A stretch of DNA of 64,000 nucleotides. Origin: Cohnella algarum (lineage in GTDB: Bacteria; Bacillota; Bacilli; Paenibacillales; Paenibacillaceae). The notes below the pieces were generated by a model. It had not been told where the DNA came from and searched no databases. It saw nothing but the letters and a program-made list of their open reading frames with translations. The translations under genes and the position numbers were made by a program. The stretch spans positions 2,661,001 to 2,725,000 of the forward strand of contig NZ_JAFHKM010000002.1 of the NCBI RefSeq assembly GCF_016937515.1, written 5' to 3'. Of the stretch, positions 8,261-17,310 are shown piece by piece; the first letter of the stretch is position 1; each line of letters starts with the position of its first letter.

Positions 8261-9157
8261 TCAGGGTTGTTCCCGAAACGCCCGAAGGAAGGACGAAGGA
8301 ACGGGCGCTTCGAAGCTCATCGTTCGGCCCGAAACGGGATGCGTAAACGCCAAAAGCTTGGCGTGCAGGCCGAGCCGCCCGAGAATTCGCGATCGCGCGC
8401 CGTATTTTTTGTCTCCGACGACGGGGTGCCCGATATCCTGCATATGCACCCGGATTTGATTTTTTCGGCCCGTTTCCAGGCGGACTTCAAGCAGGCTGAA
8501 GCTCCGGTCGGAACGGAGAACCTTGTAGCGGGTAATCGCATGCTGGCCGTCGCCCGGCTTCGGGCTCGAATAGACGCGCATCGCCTTGTTTTCCTTCAGC
8601 CACGATTCCACGACGCCCTCCGCGCCTTTGACCTGGCCTTCCACCAGGGCGACGTAAACGCGCTCTTTCACGTTTTCCTTCCAGTTCGTTTGCAGCGCCT
8701 GCTGAATCTTCTCGCTCCTCGCGAACATCATGACGCCGGAGGTGTCGCGGTCCAGCCGATGGACGATGAAGACGCGGTTTTTCGGATGCTGCGCGCGGAC
8801 GTGCTCCATTAGTTGACGATACGCCGTAAGCTCCTCTCCCTGCCCGGTCGCGATCGAAAGCAGGCCGGCCTCTTTCCGGACGACGATGACGTCATCGTCT
8901 TCGTAAAGAACGGACAGGCCGATCAGGCGGGGAGCCTCCGCTTGCCGGGCGGTGCTGACCGTTACCGTCTGTCCCGGCCGAAGCCGAAAGTTATACGCTT
9001 TCTCGATGTTTCCGTCAACCGATATTTGGCCCCTGGCCAGCATGGATTTGACCGAGTTTCGTCCTTGGCCGGACAGCGATTCGAGCAAAAAAGGGAGCAG
9101 GTCCCCTTCGGTCCGTACGGCGAAAACTTTGGCCGGGGCGGATTTTCCTTTGTTCAA
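8261..9157 (-). CDS. RluA-family pseudouridine synthase
   Basis: 298 aa. An N-terminal S4 RNA-binding segment (about 18-70, VKSMLARGQISVDG) is followed by the catalytic domain. Motif HRLDRDTSG lies at 133-141, with D136 as the catalytic Asp of the RluA/RluC/RluD family. RKNQIRVHM and GHPVVGDKKYG complete the fold. It converts specific uridines in 23S rRNA (or tRNA) to pseudouridine; the exact target cannot be told from sequence. It is a stand-alone gene, transcribed away from the ABC operon at 9339. Confidence 0.9.
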   Translation of the reverse strand: MNKGKSAPAKVFAVRTEGDLLPFLLESLSGQGRNSVKSMLARGQISVDGNIEKAYNFRLRPGQTVTVSTARQAEAPRLIGLSVLYEDDDVIVVRKEAGLLSIATGQGEELTAYRQLMEHVRAQHPKNRVFIVHRLDRDTSGVMMFARSEKIQQALQTNWKENVKERVYVALVEGQVKGAEGVVESWLKENKAMRVYSSPKPGDGQHAITRYKVLRSDRSFSLLEVRLETGRKNQIRVHMQDIGHPVVGDKKYGARSRILGRLGLHAKLLAFTHPVSGRTMSFEAPVPSSFLRAFREQP

Positions 9158-9260
9158 TTTCTTCTTCCTCTCTGGCTTTGCATGTCTTCACGATAGCGGA
9201 TTCGGCGCCGATGTTCAAGCGCATCCCATTTGAACGGGAAAAACGGATTTCAGGAAAAGG

Positions 9261-9308
9261 TTGACATCCCGTTGCACAGTGATTATACTGTGTATAAAGA
9301 TATACACA
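9261..9308 (+). promoter_or_regulatory. promoter with GntR-type palindromic operator
   Basis: TTGACA (9261-9266) and TATACT (9284-9289) are 17 bp apart, close to the ideal sigma-A promoter. A perfect inverted repeat, TGTGTATA-AAGA-TATACACA (9289-9308), starts at the last base of the -10. A repressor there would block initiation. The operon's own YtrA-type GntR regulator (10111) is the natural candidate, giving autoregulation. Confidence 0.75.
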
Positions 9309-9338
9309 CATATACAATGTTGATGGAAGGAGATTGCG

Positions 9339-10058
9339 ATGCAAGGGTGGCAAAAGGTCCGAACGGTGCTGGTTTTCGAAATGAAGCGGGAATGGATCGG
9401 CCTGATCGCAACGTCGTTATTCGCCGTATACTTCGGCGCGGTGTTCATCTTTATCGTCGAACAGGACGCCAATGGAGAACTGCCGTTCATGAGCGCCATG
9501 CGCGACTGGATATACTTGTTCGCGTTCCCGCTGTTCGGCTGCATGATGCACCGCACCGTCTTCCATTACTGGCGGCAGGACCCGTTCACGAAGCGGGTGG
9601 CCCATTGGCGAACGATGCCCGTGCCGATTTCGGCGATCGCCGGAGCCCGCTACGCGCAAAGCTTGCTGACGCATTTTGCGGCCGGGGGATTGTTTTTGAC
9701 GCTGCAGTATATCGTGTCCTCGGATCTCCGGGCGATCGCCAGCGCAAGCGAATGGATCGCCGCGGGACTCGTCTGGTTCGCCTACGGCGTGCTGATTCAA
9801 GCGTTTTACGTGTATTTGGAGCTTGGGTTTCCGGGTAAAACGTTCGTCTTGTATTATACGGCGTACACCGTTCTGGCCGGGGTAGTCAGCGCGCTCGTTG
9901 CCGTCTTGGGCGGCAGCTTGTTCCGCGAATTGCTCGCGGTCGTGAAGGAGAATCCGGCGTTGTCCGTTAGCGCGGCCCTGATTGTCGCGGCCGCCGCTTT
10001 GGCGGCCGGCTACCGGCTGACGACGAGCCGGATGCGGACGAGGCGGTACTCGTTTTAA
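9339..10058 (+). CDS. ABC-2-type membrane protein of the GntR-controlled operon
   Basis: 239 aa with about six hydrophobic spans (near 20-40, 58-75, 105-125, 140-160, 165-190 and 205-222). A good ribosome binding site (GAAGGAG) precedes the ATG at 9339. No sequence motif gives a substrate. Its position as first gene before a YtrA-type regulator and an ATPase suggests it is the permease partner of the ATPase at 10515, in an exporter of the kind that YtrA-family regulators control. Function is inferred from context only. Confidence 0.7.
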   Translation: MQGWQKVRTVLVFEMKREWIGLIATSLFAVYFGAVFIFIVEQDANGELPFMSAMRDWIYLFAFPLFGCMMHRTVFHYWRQDPFTKRVAHWRTMPVPISAIAGARYAQSLLTHFAAGGLFLTLQYIVSSDLRAIASASEWIAAGLVWFAYGVLIQAFYVYLELGFPGKTFVLYYTAYTVLAGVVSALVAVLGGSLFRELLAVVKENPALSVSAALIVAAAALAAGYRLTTSRMRTRRYSF

Positions 10059-10110
10059 CGAAAATTAAGAATCGGCGCAAGTGTTGACGCGTATGGAAAG
10101 AGGTGGCTTT

Positions 10111-10518
10111 GTGTGGATTCCGATTCAAATTGACGAGAACCGTCCCGAACCTTTGTATCATCAGATCGAGACGCAATTGCGGGGGCTTATTTTGAACGGG
10201 CAGTTGGAAGAAGGGGCTTTGCTTCCTTCCATACGAGAGCTGGCCGCCTCGCTCAAATGCAGCGTCATTACGGTCCGCCGGGTGTATCAGGATTTGGAAA
10301 ACGAAGGACTCTTGCGAACGAGGCAGGGGACGGGGACGTTCGTCGCCAAGGTGGACGAAGCGGCAAAGGCCGGCCACCGTCTCGACCGCGTCGTCGAAGC
10401 GCTCGAACGGGCTGCCGAAGCCGCGATCCAGAACGGCTGTTCCAGGGCGGAACTGGAGGCGATCTTTCGCGAGACGGTCCGCAAGTATTTTCCGGAAGGA
10501 GGGGGAGCGCCGCCATGA
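10111..10518 (+). CDS. GntR-family regulator, YtrA subfamily
   Basis: 135 aa. The GTG at 10111 is preferred over an upstream in-frame GTG (10081) because AGAGGTGG lies 5-10 bases before it. The winged helix covers about 10-75, with PLYHQIETQLRGLILNGQL, LPSIRELAASL, and VIT-VRRVYQDLENEGLLRT followed by RQGTGTFVA. A short helical tail of about 60 residues replaces the large effector domain, which defines the YtrA type. Such proteins usually repress the ABC transporter operon they sit in. The likely operator is the palindrome at 9289-9308. The stop overlaps the next gene by 4 bases. Confidence 0.9.
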   Translation: MWIPIQIDENRPEPLYHQIETQLRGLILNGQLEEGALLPSIRELAASLKCSVITVRRVYQDLENEGLLRTRQGTGTFVAKVDEAAKAGHRLDRVVEALERAAEAAIQNGCSRAELEAIFRETVRKYFPEGGGAPP

Positions 10519-11441
10519 TCGCGTTAACGGAAACCGAACCGGCCGTCAGGCTGCGGGGCGCAACGGTCCGAAACGAAGGCTTTGCGCTCGGGCCGCTCGA
10601 TATCGACATTCCGAAAGGGTTGGTCACGGCGATTGTCGGGCCGAACGGGTCGGGCAAGAGCACCTTGTTCCGCCTGTTGATGAACATGGAGCCTTTCCGG
10701 GGGGAAGGGTGGCTGCTCGGCGAGCCGCTGGCCGAGGGCAGCGACGAAGAGCTCAAGAAGCAGATCGGATTTTTGGCCGAGCTGCCGCATGCGTACGAGG
10801 ATCCGCTGACGCCGGAAGAAAAGGCGAAGTTCGCGGCCAACTGGTACCCCGGATGGGATTGGGGGCGGTACGGCAAGCTGCTCCGAAGCTTCGACGCGGA
10901 GCCCGTCCGCGGCAAGCTGCGCAAGCTTTCCAAGGGCATGCGCAGGAAAGTGGAGCTTGCCTGCGCCATGGCGCACAATCCGAAGCTGCTGCTGCTCGAC
11001 GAGCCTTCGTCGGGGCTCGATCCCTTCGCCTGGAAATCGATGCTGACCGAGCTGCATCGCTACATGGAGCAGGGCGACCGGACGCTGATCATCGCTACCC
11101 ACATTACCGAAGAGGTTCGGCGCCTGGCCGACTACATCCTGTTTATGTATCGCGGCAAGGTGCTCGGAAGCTTCGAGAAGGATCAGCTGTTCGACGAATG
11201 GAGACAGCTGCTTGTCCAGCTCCCGGAGGCCGCAAGGGGCGATTCGGACTGGTTGCGGCGCCTTCCGGGGCTCCGCGGGCAGGAAGCGTCCGGGGGAGGC
11301 ATCTTCCGGATCGAATCGGATCGGTCCGAGGAGGCGCAAGCGTATTGCCGGGAGCGGGGGTGCACGATTTTATCCGTTCAAAGGATGGAGCTGGAAGACA
11401 TTTTGGGGTGTTTAATTCGGGAGGAGGAACAAAAACGATGA
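10515..11441 (+). CDS. ABC transporter ATP-binding protein
   Basis: 308 aa. I placed the start at ATG 10515, which overlaps the regulator's TGA (ATGA); longer upstream readings run through the GntR gene. Walker A is GPNGSGKST (42-50), the ABC signature LSKGM (138-142), and Walker B LLLLDEP (158-164), with the switch His in ATHITEE. Single-ATPase architecture resembles YtrB. It probably works with the membrane protein encoded at 9339. The C-terminal 80 residues are family-variable. Confidence 0.9.
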   Translation: MIALTETEPAVRLRGATVRNEGFALGPLDIDIPKGLVTAIVGPNGSGKSTLFRLLMNMEPFRGEGWLLGEPLAEGSDEELKKQIGFLAELPHAYEDPLTPEEKAKFAANWYPGWDWGRYGKLLRSFDAEPVRGKLRKLSKGMRRKVELACAMAHNPKLLLLDEPSSGLDPFAWKSMLTELHRYMEQGDRTLIIATHITEEVRRLADYILFMYRGKVLGSFEKDQLFDEWRQLLVQLPEAARGDSDWLRRLPGLRGQEASGGGIFRIESDRSEEAQAYCRERGCTILSVQRMELEDILGCLIREEEQKR

Positions 11442-12343
11442 ATCCATTGGTGGTGGAACGCGTCGTCAAGCATTACGGGGACAAAACGGCCGTGAACGGC
11501 CTCGGGTTCGAGGTGGCCGAAGGCGAAATTTACGGCCTGCTCGGGGCGAACGGCGCCGGCAAGACGACGACGATGCGAATGGTGCTGGGACTGATTTTGC
11601 CGGATGACGGTCAGATCCGTTATTTCGGCCGCCCGTACGGCAAGGAACAGCTCAGCATGCTCGGCTATTTGCCGGAAGAAAGAGGCATGTATCCGAAAAT
11701 CAAGGTGAGCGAACAAATTGCTTACCTGGCCCAGCTTCGCGGCATGTCCCGCAAGGACGCGGACGCAAATTTGAAGCGCTGGTTGGACAAGTTCGAAATT
11801 CCGGAGCATTACAACAAAAAGGTCGAGGAGCTTTCCAAAGGCAATCAGCAAAAAATCCAGTTCATTGCCGCGGTCATCCACCGTCCGAAAATCGTCATTA
11901 TGGACGAGGCGTTCAGCGGCCTCGATCCGGTCAACGTGGAGCTGCTCAAGACGACGGTCAAGGAACTGCGCGACGAGGGGACGAGCATTTTATTTTCGAC
12001 GCACCGGATGGAGCACGTGGAGGAATTATGCCGGAATATTACGATTATGCACCGCTCGAACCCCGTGCTGCAGGGCTCCGTCAAGGAGATCAAATCCCGG
12101 TTCCCGCAAGAGCGGGTCGCCCTTGCGGCCGAGCGTCCGATCGAAGGGCTCGAGGGGATTCCCGGCGTGAAGGCCGTTGCCCGGACGGAGAACGGCGGCT
12201 ACGACATCAAGATCGGGTCGGAAGACGCGGCTTCCCGCATTTTGCAGCATGCCCTCGCGCAAGGACCGATTCGCCGCTTCGAGCTGCTCGAGCCGACGCT
12301 GAACGAAATCTTTATCCGAACGGTAGGTGAACGCCATGAATAG
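11438..12343 (+). CDS. ABC transporter ATP-binding protein, NatA-like
   Basis: 301 aa, start ATG 11438 overlapping the preceding stop and preceded by GGAGGAGG. Walker A is GANGAGKTT (36-44), signature LSKGN (132-136) and Walker B IVIMDEA (152-158). The C-terminal region with QGSVKEIKSRF and ELLEPTLNEIFIRTV is typical of the DUF4162-bearing NatA/YhaQ group. With the permease at 12336 it forms an exporter related to NatAB, a sodium extrusion system in B. subtilis; the substrate here is not proven. Confidence 0.88.
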   Translation: MNPLVVERVVKHYGDKTAVNGLGFEVAEGEIYGLLGANGAGKTTTMRMVLGLILPDDGQIRYFGRPYGKEQLSMLGYLPEERGMYPKIKVSEQIAYLAQLRGMSRKDADANLKRWLDKFEIPEHYNKKVEELSKGNQQKIQFIAAVIHRPKIVIMDEAFSGLDPVNVELLKTTVKELRDEGTSILFSTHRMEHVEELCRNITIMHRSNPVLQGSVKEIKSRFPQERVALAAERPIEGLEGIPGVKAVARTENGGYDIKIGSEDAASRILQHALAQGPIRRFELLEPTLNEIFIRTVGERHE

Positions 12344-13625
12344 CATGTGGACGGTTACGAAATTTACGATTCGCAACAAGATTTACAGCAAATCCTTCAT
12401 TATTACGACGCTCATTATCGCGGTGCTGCTTGTCGCAGGCGCCAACGCACCTTACTTCATTCAGAAGCTGACCGGCGACAGCGAGCCGACCAAGGTCGGA
12501 TACATCGAAGGGCAATACGACGAGATCACGCAGGGGTTGAACGACTTCTTCGCGCAGCAGGAGGAACCCGGGGCCGCGCTCGTAGCTATTCCTTCCGCGG
12601 GTTCCGAGACCGCCGATTCCGAAACGCTCAAGCGGGCGATTCGGGACGGCGAGATTAAAGGCTATATCACGTTCCGGGACAATCCGGAAGTCGGCTTCCC
12701 GGACGTCGTCTACAGCTCGGAAAAGATGCTCGAGTCCAAAACGTCGCAGGCATTGGAGGCCGGACTCCAATCGATCAAAACGAGTCAGGCGATTTCCGAA
12801 GCCCGGCTGACCGAAGCCCAGCAGACGAAGCTGTTTGCGCCGATTACGCTCGATTCCGTGCAAATTTCCGTAAGCGGAGACGGGGGGAGCGGCAAGACGG
12901 CCGACGAACAGGCGACCGCGATCGGACTTACTTACGTCATCATCATCCTGTTGTTTATGGCCATCATGATTACGGGCACGATGATCGCAACCGAAATTAC
13001 GGCGGAAAAGAGCTCCCGCGTCATGGAAATTCTCGTGACCAGCGTATCGCCGCTCAAGCAAATGTTCGGCAAAATCATCGGCACGTTCGCAGCCGGACTC
13101 CTTCAGCTGCTCGTGCTCGCCGCCGTGTTCGTTCTGAATCTGTCTCTTCCGCAAAACCGGGACGCCTTCGCCTCGTTCGGCATCCGTCTCGACACGATCG
13201 ACCCGCTGCTGCTCGTTTTCGCCGTCTTCTTCTATCTGGCCGGCTACTTCCTGTTCGCGACCGTGTTTGCCGCGCTGGGATCGATGGCGAGCCGCACGGA
13301 GGATATGAACCAGGTCGTCACTCCGGTAACGATGCTGATGCTGCTCGGCTTCTACATCGCGATCTACGGGTTGAGCAACCCGGACAGCACGATCGTCGTC
13401 GTCGGCTCGTTCATTCCGTTTTTCGCCCCGTTCCTCATGTTCCTGCGCATCGGCCTGTCCGATCCGCTCTGGTGGGAAACCGTCGTCTCGATCGGGTTGC
13501 TGCTCGCCTCCATCGGCCTGTTCGGCTGGCTGTCGGCGAAGATCTACCGCACCGGCGTGCTGATGTACGGCAAGCGCCCGACGTTCAAGGAAGTGCTGAA
13601 GGCGATGAAGGCTTACAAGGTTTAA
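12336..13625 (+). CDS. ABC transporter permease, NatB/YhaP-like
   Basis: 429 aa. ATG 12336 is preceded by GGTAGGTGA and overlaps the ATPase gene. One N-terminal span (about 20-40) precedes a large outside domain (to about 195). A block of five spans follows, beginning with LTYVIIILLFMAIMITGTM and containing EKSSRVMEILVTSVSP, a hallmark of ABC-2 exporters of the NatB/YhaP/CcmB type. It ends the five-gene GntR operon and is followed by a very strong terminator. Confidence 0.88.
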   Translation: MNSMWTVTKFTIRNKIYSKSFIITTLIIAVLLVAGANAPYFIQKLTGDSEPTKVGYIEGQYDEITQGLNDFFAQQEEPGAALVAIPSAGSETADSETLKRAIRDGEIKGYITFRDNPEVGFPDVVYSSEKMLESKTSQALEAGLQSIKTSQAISEARLTEAQQTKLFAPITLDSVQISVSGDGGSGKTADEQATAIGLTYVIIILLFMAIMITGTMIATEITAEKSSRVMEILVTSVSPLKQMFGKIIGTFAAGLLQLLVLAAVFVLNLSLPQNRDAFASFGIRLDTIDPLLLVFAVFFYLAGYFLFATVFAALGSMASRTEDMNQVVTPVTMLMLLGFYIAIYGLSNPDSTIVVVGSFIPFFAPFLMFLRIGLSDPLWWETVVSIGLLLASIGLFGWLSAKIYRTGVLMYGKRPTFKEVLKAMKAYKV

Positions 13626-13657
13626 GTTTCGCCCTTTGCAATACGTATTTGAGACTG

Positions 13658-13710
13658 AAGAAGACCCTTGATTTATCGGAAACGTCGATAAATCAAGGGT
13701 CTTCGTTTAT
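13658..13710 (+). terminator. strong terminator after the ABC operon
   Basis: A perfect 19-bp stem (13660-13678 with 13686-13704) around a 7-base loop, followed by a T-rich tract. It is unusually long and without mismatch. Confidence 0.9.
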
Positions 13711-13867
13711 AGCCCGGGACGTCTTGCCTTGAGACAACCTGTCATTTTCGAAGAACGCAGGGTCAACCTAAAGCCATCATATTTTGCCGTAAAACGGCAA
13801 ATGATAACCTCCAGTTATTTCCCGCGGAAGATCAGTTTCGGTTGCCGCGATTACTGGGGGTTATTTC

Positions 13868-15232
13868 ATGAGCGAGCAGGCATCGCAGCAGCTTCCGCCC
13901 GACGACCGGCCGAAGGCGGAGCGCTTCACCGCCGCCGGCTTTATCCTGGCCGCGATCGGAAGCTCGGTCGGTCTCGGGAACATGTGGAAGTTTCCTTATA
14001 TTACGGGGAAATACGGGGGCGCGGCGTTTTTTCTCCTTTTTATCGTTTGCCTCATCGTCATCGGCCTCCCGGTCCTGCTCGCCGAAATGACGATCGGACG
14101 GGGAGGGAGGGGAGACGCCTCCGCTTCCTTTTACAACCTGACCGGCAAGGCGCACTGGAGCTTTTTCGGCCTCCTGTCCGTTCTCTGCGCCTTTTTGATC
14201 ATGTCCTATTACGGCGTCGTCGCCGGATGGACGTTTCACTACACGTTCGGATCATTTGCGGGCGTTTTGTTCGGCGAAGGGAACGATTACAAAGCCATGT
14301 TCGAAGCGTTCGCTTCCGGCTATTGGCCGATTTTTTGGCAGGCGGCCGTCATGGCGATTTGCGGGAGCGTCATCGCGAAGGGCGTGTCCGGCGGCATCGA
14401 GAAATTCAATAAATTTCTGATCCCCGGATTCCTGATCATATTGCTCGTGCTCATGATCCGTTCCGTCACGCTCGCGGGCGCCGGGAAGGGCGTTGAATTT
14501 TTCCTGAAGCCGGACTTTGCCAAGCTCGGGGCGGAGTCTGCCCTGGTCGCGCTCGGTCACGCCTTCTTTTCGCTGTCGCTCGGCATGGGCTGCATGCTGA
14601 CTTACGGTTCTTACGTCGACAAGCGGCAGTCGCTCGGCGCCGCGACGCTGGCGATCGGGTTCGGGGATTTGCTCTACGCGTTCATTGCGGGCCTCGTCAT
14701 CTTTCCGACCGTGTTCTCGTTCGGCCTGGAGCCGGACGAAGGGGTGGGACTCGCCTTTATGGCTCTCCCCGCCGCGTTCTCCCGAATGCCGTTCGGTTTT
14801 TTGTTCGGCGGCTTGTTTTTTCTGCTGCTTGCGATCGCGGCGCTGACCTCGGCCGTTTCGATTTTGGAGGTTCCGGTTGCCTACGCGATGAGGCAGTGGA
14901 ATTGGAGCCGGAGAAAAGCTTCGGCAATCGTGTCTTCGCTGTCCTTTATCATCGGGATCCCCTCCGCCTTGTCCGTCGGAGGCGTATTCGGTTCGTTTCG
15001 GCCGGGCGGGAGAACGATTTTCGAATGGTTCGATTTCGTGACGTCGTACGTGCTGATGCCGATCGGCGGCCTCGTGGTGACCCTGTTTGCCGGTTACATT
15101 TGGAAGCGGGCGGGGGAGGAGGCAGGGCTGACGGGGTTCTGGTATCGTGCCTGGATGTTTTTGCTGCGGATCGTCGGCCCTGTCCTGATTCTTCTCGTGT
15201 TTCTGCATTCCGTCGGAGCGATTTCGTTTTAA
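13868..15232 (+). CDS. sodium-dependent transporter, NSS/SNF family
   Basis: 454 aa with about 12 hydrophobic spans. Signature at the first span: FILAAIGSSVGLGNMWKFPY, followed by GKYGGAAFFLLFIVCL; this includes the unwound helix that binds Na+ and substrate. LeuT-fold neurotransmitter:sodium symporters carry amino acids or related compounds. A tryptophan- or tyrosine-type preference cannot be read reliably. GGGGG lies before the ATG. A small hairpin (TTTGCCGT-aaa-ACGGCAAA, about 13783-13801) lies upstream. Probably a single-gene unit. Confidence 0.9.
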   Translation: MSEQASQQLPPDDRPKAERFTAAGFILAAIGSSVGLGNMWKFPYITGKYGGAAFFLLFIVCLIVIGLPVLLAEMTIGRGGRGDASASFYNLTGKAHWSFFGLLSVLCAFLIMSYYGVVAGWTFHYTFGSFAGVLFGEGNDYKAMFEAFASGYWPIFWQAAVMAICGSVIAKGVSGGIEKFNKFLIPGFLIILLVLMIRSVTLAGAGKGVEFFLKPDFAKLGAESALVALGHAFFSLSLGMGCMLTYGSYVDKRQSLGAATLAIGFGDLLYAFIAGLVIFPTVFSFGLEPDEGVGLAFMALPAAFSRMPFGFLFGGLFFLLLAIAALTSAVSILEVPVAYAMRQWNWSRRKASAIVSSLSFIIGIPSALSVGGVFGSFRPGGRTIFEWFDFVTSYVLMPIGGLVVTLFAGYIWKRAGEEAGLTGFWYRAWMFLLRIVGPVLILLVFLHSVGAISF

Positions 15233-15295
15233 GCCAACTTCGAATCCAGCCAGGGACGGATGACCGGAATAATCGTGACAAAAGTTTGAACGCGA

Positions 15296-15360
15296 TTGAC
15301 AAATGTTCCAAAATCGCCGATAATCGTTCTCATTGGATGAAAAAGTGATAATGATTATCA
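15296..15360 (+). promoter_or_regulatory. promoter with two Fur boxes
   Basis: TTGACA (15296-15301) and GATAAT (15319-15324) are 17 bp apart. The -10 lies inside a Fur-like site (GATAATCGTTCTCATT, 15319-15334). A perfect 7-1-7 Fur box, TGATAATGATTATCA, follows at 15346-15360. Iron-replete Fur bound here would block the siderophore uptake operon. Confidence 0.9.
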
Positions 15361-15416
15361 TCTTTACTTAAACTGCGCCGTGGATCTTTCCAGGGCAGGA
15401 AGAGAACGGTTCGGAA

Positions 15417-16370
15417 ATGAAACGTATTTATCTGGTTTTAGCGTTAATCGCGCTTTCGTTTGTTTCCATCTTTATCGGAGTAAAAGATCTCAACCCGCTG
15501 GATTTGTTCGATCTGACGGACGAGAAGGCGCAGGTGCTCTGGGTCAGCCGGATTCCCCGGTTAGTCAGCATCCTGATCGCCGGCGCAAGCATGAGCATAT
15601 GCGGATTGATCATGCAGCAGCTTACGCGCAACAAGTTCGTTTCGCCGACGACGGCCGGTACGATGGACTCCGCCAAGCTCGGCATTCTCGTATCGATGAT
15701 GCTGTTCACGGCGGCCCATCCGATGGTGAAGATGGCGATCGCTTTCTTGTTCGCGTTGGCCGGAACGCTTGTTTTTATGAAAATTCTGGAGAAAATCAAG
15801 TTCCGGGATTCCGTCTTTATTCCGCTCGTCGGCCTGATGGTCGGCAACGTCATCAGTTCGATCGCGACCTTTTTCGCTTACCGGTACGATCTCGTCCAGA
15901 ACATGTCTTCGTGGCTGCAGGGGGATTTCTCCGGCATCCTGAAGGGCCGCTACGAACTGATGTACGTCAGCGTGCCGCTCATGGTGCTGGCGTACCTGTA
16001 CGCGAACAAGTTCACCGTGGCGGGCATGGGGGAGGACTTCTCCGTCAACCTCGGCCTTAACTACCGGAGAGTGGTCAACATCGGTCTCGCGATCGTCGCG
16101 ATGTCCAGCGCGGCCGTCATTTTGACGGTGGGGACGATTCCTTTTTTGGGCTTGATCATTCCGAACATCGTCAGCCTGTACCAAGGGGATCATTTGAAAA
16201 ATACGCTGTCCCACACCGCGCTGCTCGGGGCCGTGTTCGTGCTCGCTTGCGACATTATCGGGCGGCTGATCATATATCCGTACGAGATATCGATCAGCCT
16301 GACCGTCGGAGTCATCGGCAGCGTCATCTTTCTTTATTTGCTGGTGAGGAGTCGTCGAGCCCATGGATAA
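15417..16370 (+). CDS. iron-siderophore ABC permease (YclN/FecCD type)
   Basis: 317 aa, FecCD/BtuC-family permease with about nine spans. The conserved stretch VSRIPRLVSILIAGASMSICGLIMQQLTRN is the family signature, and GTIPFLGLIIPNIV is the EAA-like loop contacting the ATPase. Divergence from FhuB/FecD and gene order permease-permease-ATPase-binding protein match the B. subtilis yclNOPQ (petrobactin) and ceuBCDE groups. The gene follows the Fur-controlled promoter and overlaps the next gene by 8 bases. Confidence 0.92.
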   Translation: MKRIYLVLALIALSFVSIFIGVKDLNPLDLFDLTDEKAQVLWVSRIPRLVSILIAGASMSICGLIMQQLTRNKFVSPTTAGTMDSAKLGILVSMMLFTAAHPMVKMAIAFLFALAGTLVFMKILEKIKFRDSVFIPLVGLMVGNVISSIATFFAYRYDLVQNMSSWLQGDFSGILKGRYELMYVSVPLMVLAYLYANKFTVAGMGEDFSVNLGLNYRRVVNIGLAIVAMSSAAVILTVGTIPFLGLIIPNIVSLYQGDHLKNTLSHTALLGAVFVLACDIIGRLIIYPYEISISLTVGVIGSVIFLYLLVRSRRAHG

Positions 16371-17310
16371 CCGCATCAAGATCGGCATCCTCGTCGCGCT
16401 GTCGCTTGCGTTTCTCGGCGTTTTCATGTTCGCGGACGTCGGCAACTGGGATTACGCCATTCCGCGAAGGGCGATGAAGATCGCCGCGTTTATCATTACG
16501 GGAATCGCCGTCGCGTTCTCGACCGTCGTGTTTCAGACGATTACGAATAACCGGATTTTGACGCCGAGCATTTTGGGGCTCGATTCGCTGTACATGCTGA
16601 TGCAGACGGCCGTCGTCTATTTTTTCGGCTCGAACTCCGTCGTCATTGCGAACGGGAATTACAACTTTTTGTTGTCCGGGGCTTTGATGATCGGTTTTTC
16701 CCTGCTCCTGTTTCTGTTCGTGTTCAAACGCGGGCAGCAAAACCTGTTTTTCCTGCTGCTGATCGGGCTCGTCATCGGCACGATGTTTCAGAGCATGTCG
16801 ACGTTCATGGAAGTGCTGATCGATCCGAACGAGTTTCAGGTCGTCCAAGGGAAAATGTTCGCCAGCTTCAACCGCGTCAACACGGATATTTTGCTGATTT
16901 CCGTCGTCGCGCTGCTGCTCGTTACGGCTTACTTCCTGCGGTTCGTCAAGTATTTGAACGTTCTCGCCCTCGGACGCGATCATGCGGTCAATCTGGGCGT
17001 CGACTATGACGGGGTGGTCAAGCGGCTGCTCGTCGTCGTGGCGGTGCTCGTCTCGATTTCCACGGCGCTTGTCGGACCAATCGCGTTTCTCGGCCTCCTC
17101 GTCGTCAACCTGGCCCACGCGATGTTCAAAACGTACAGGCACAGCTACCTGATCGGCGGCTCGATTATGATCTGCGTCCTAGCGCTTGTCGGGGGACAGA
17201 CGATCGTGGAGCGGATTTTCGCTTTCTCTACGCCGCTTAGCGTGATCCTCAATTTTATCGGCGGAACGTATTTCTTATATTTGCTGCTAAAGGAGAACAA
17301 GTCGTGGTAG
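16363..17310 (+). CDS. iron-siderophore ABC permease (YclO/FecCD type)
   Basis: 315 aa, second FecCD permease, forming a heterodimer with the 15417 product. The N-terminus is hydrophobic, and the family motif appears as IPRRAMKIAAFIITGIAVAF and TVVFQTITNNRILTPSILG. The ATPase-contact loop is TALVGPIAFLGLLVVNLAH. It overlaps the ATPase gene by 7 bases, showing translational coupling. Confidence 0.92.
   Translation: MDNRIKIGILVALSLAFLGVFMFADVGNWDYAIPRRAMKIAAFIITGIAVAFSTVVFQTITNNRILTPSILGLDSLYMLMQTAVVYFFGSNSVVIANGNYNFLLSGALMIGFSLLLFLFVFKRGQQNLFFLLLIGLVIGTMFQSMSTFMEVLIDPNEFQVVQGKMFASFNRVNTDILLISVVALLLVTAYFLRFVKYLNVLALGRDHAVNLGVDYDGVVKRLLVVVAVLVSISTALVGPIAFLGLLVVNLAHAMFKTYRHSYLIGGSIMICVLALVGGQTIVERIFAFSTPLSVILNFIGGTYFLYLLLKENKSW

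Noticed and set aside
13783..13801. Riboswitch or attenuator upstream of the NSS transporter
   Set aside because: Only one short 8-bp hairpin, no conserved aptamer features and no terminator before the start codon.
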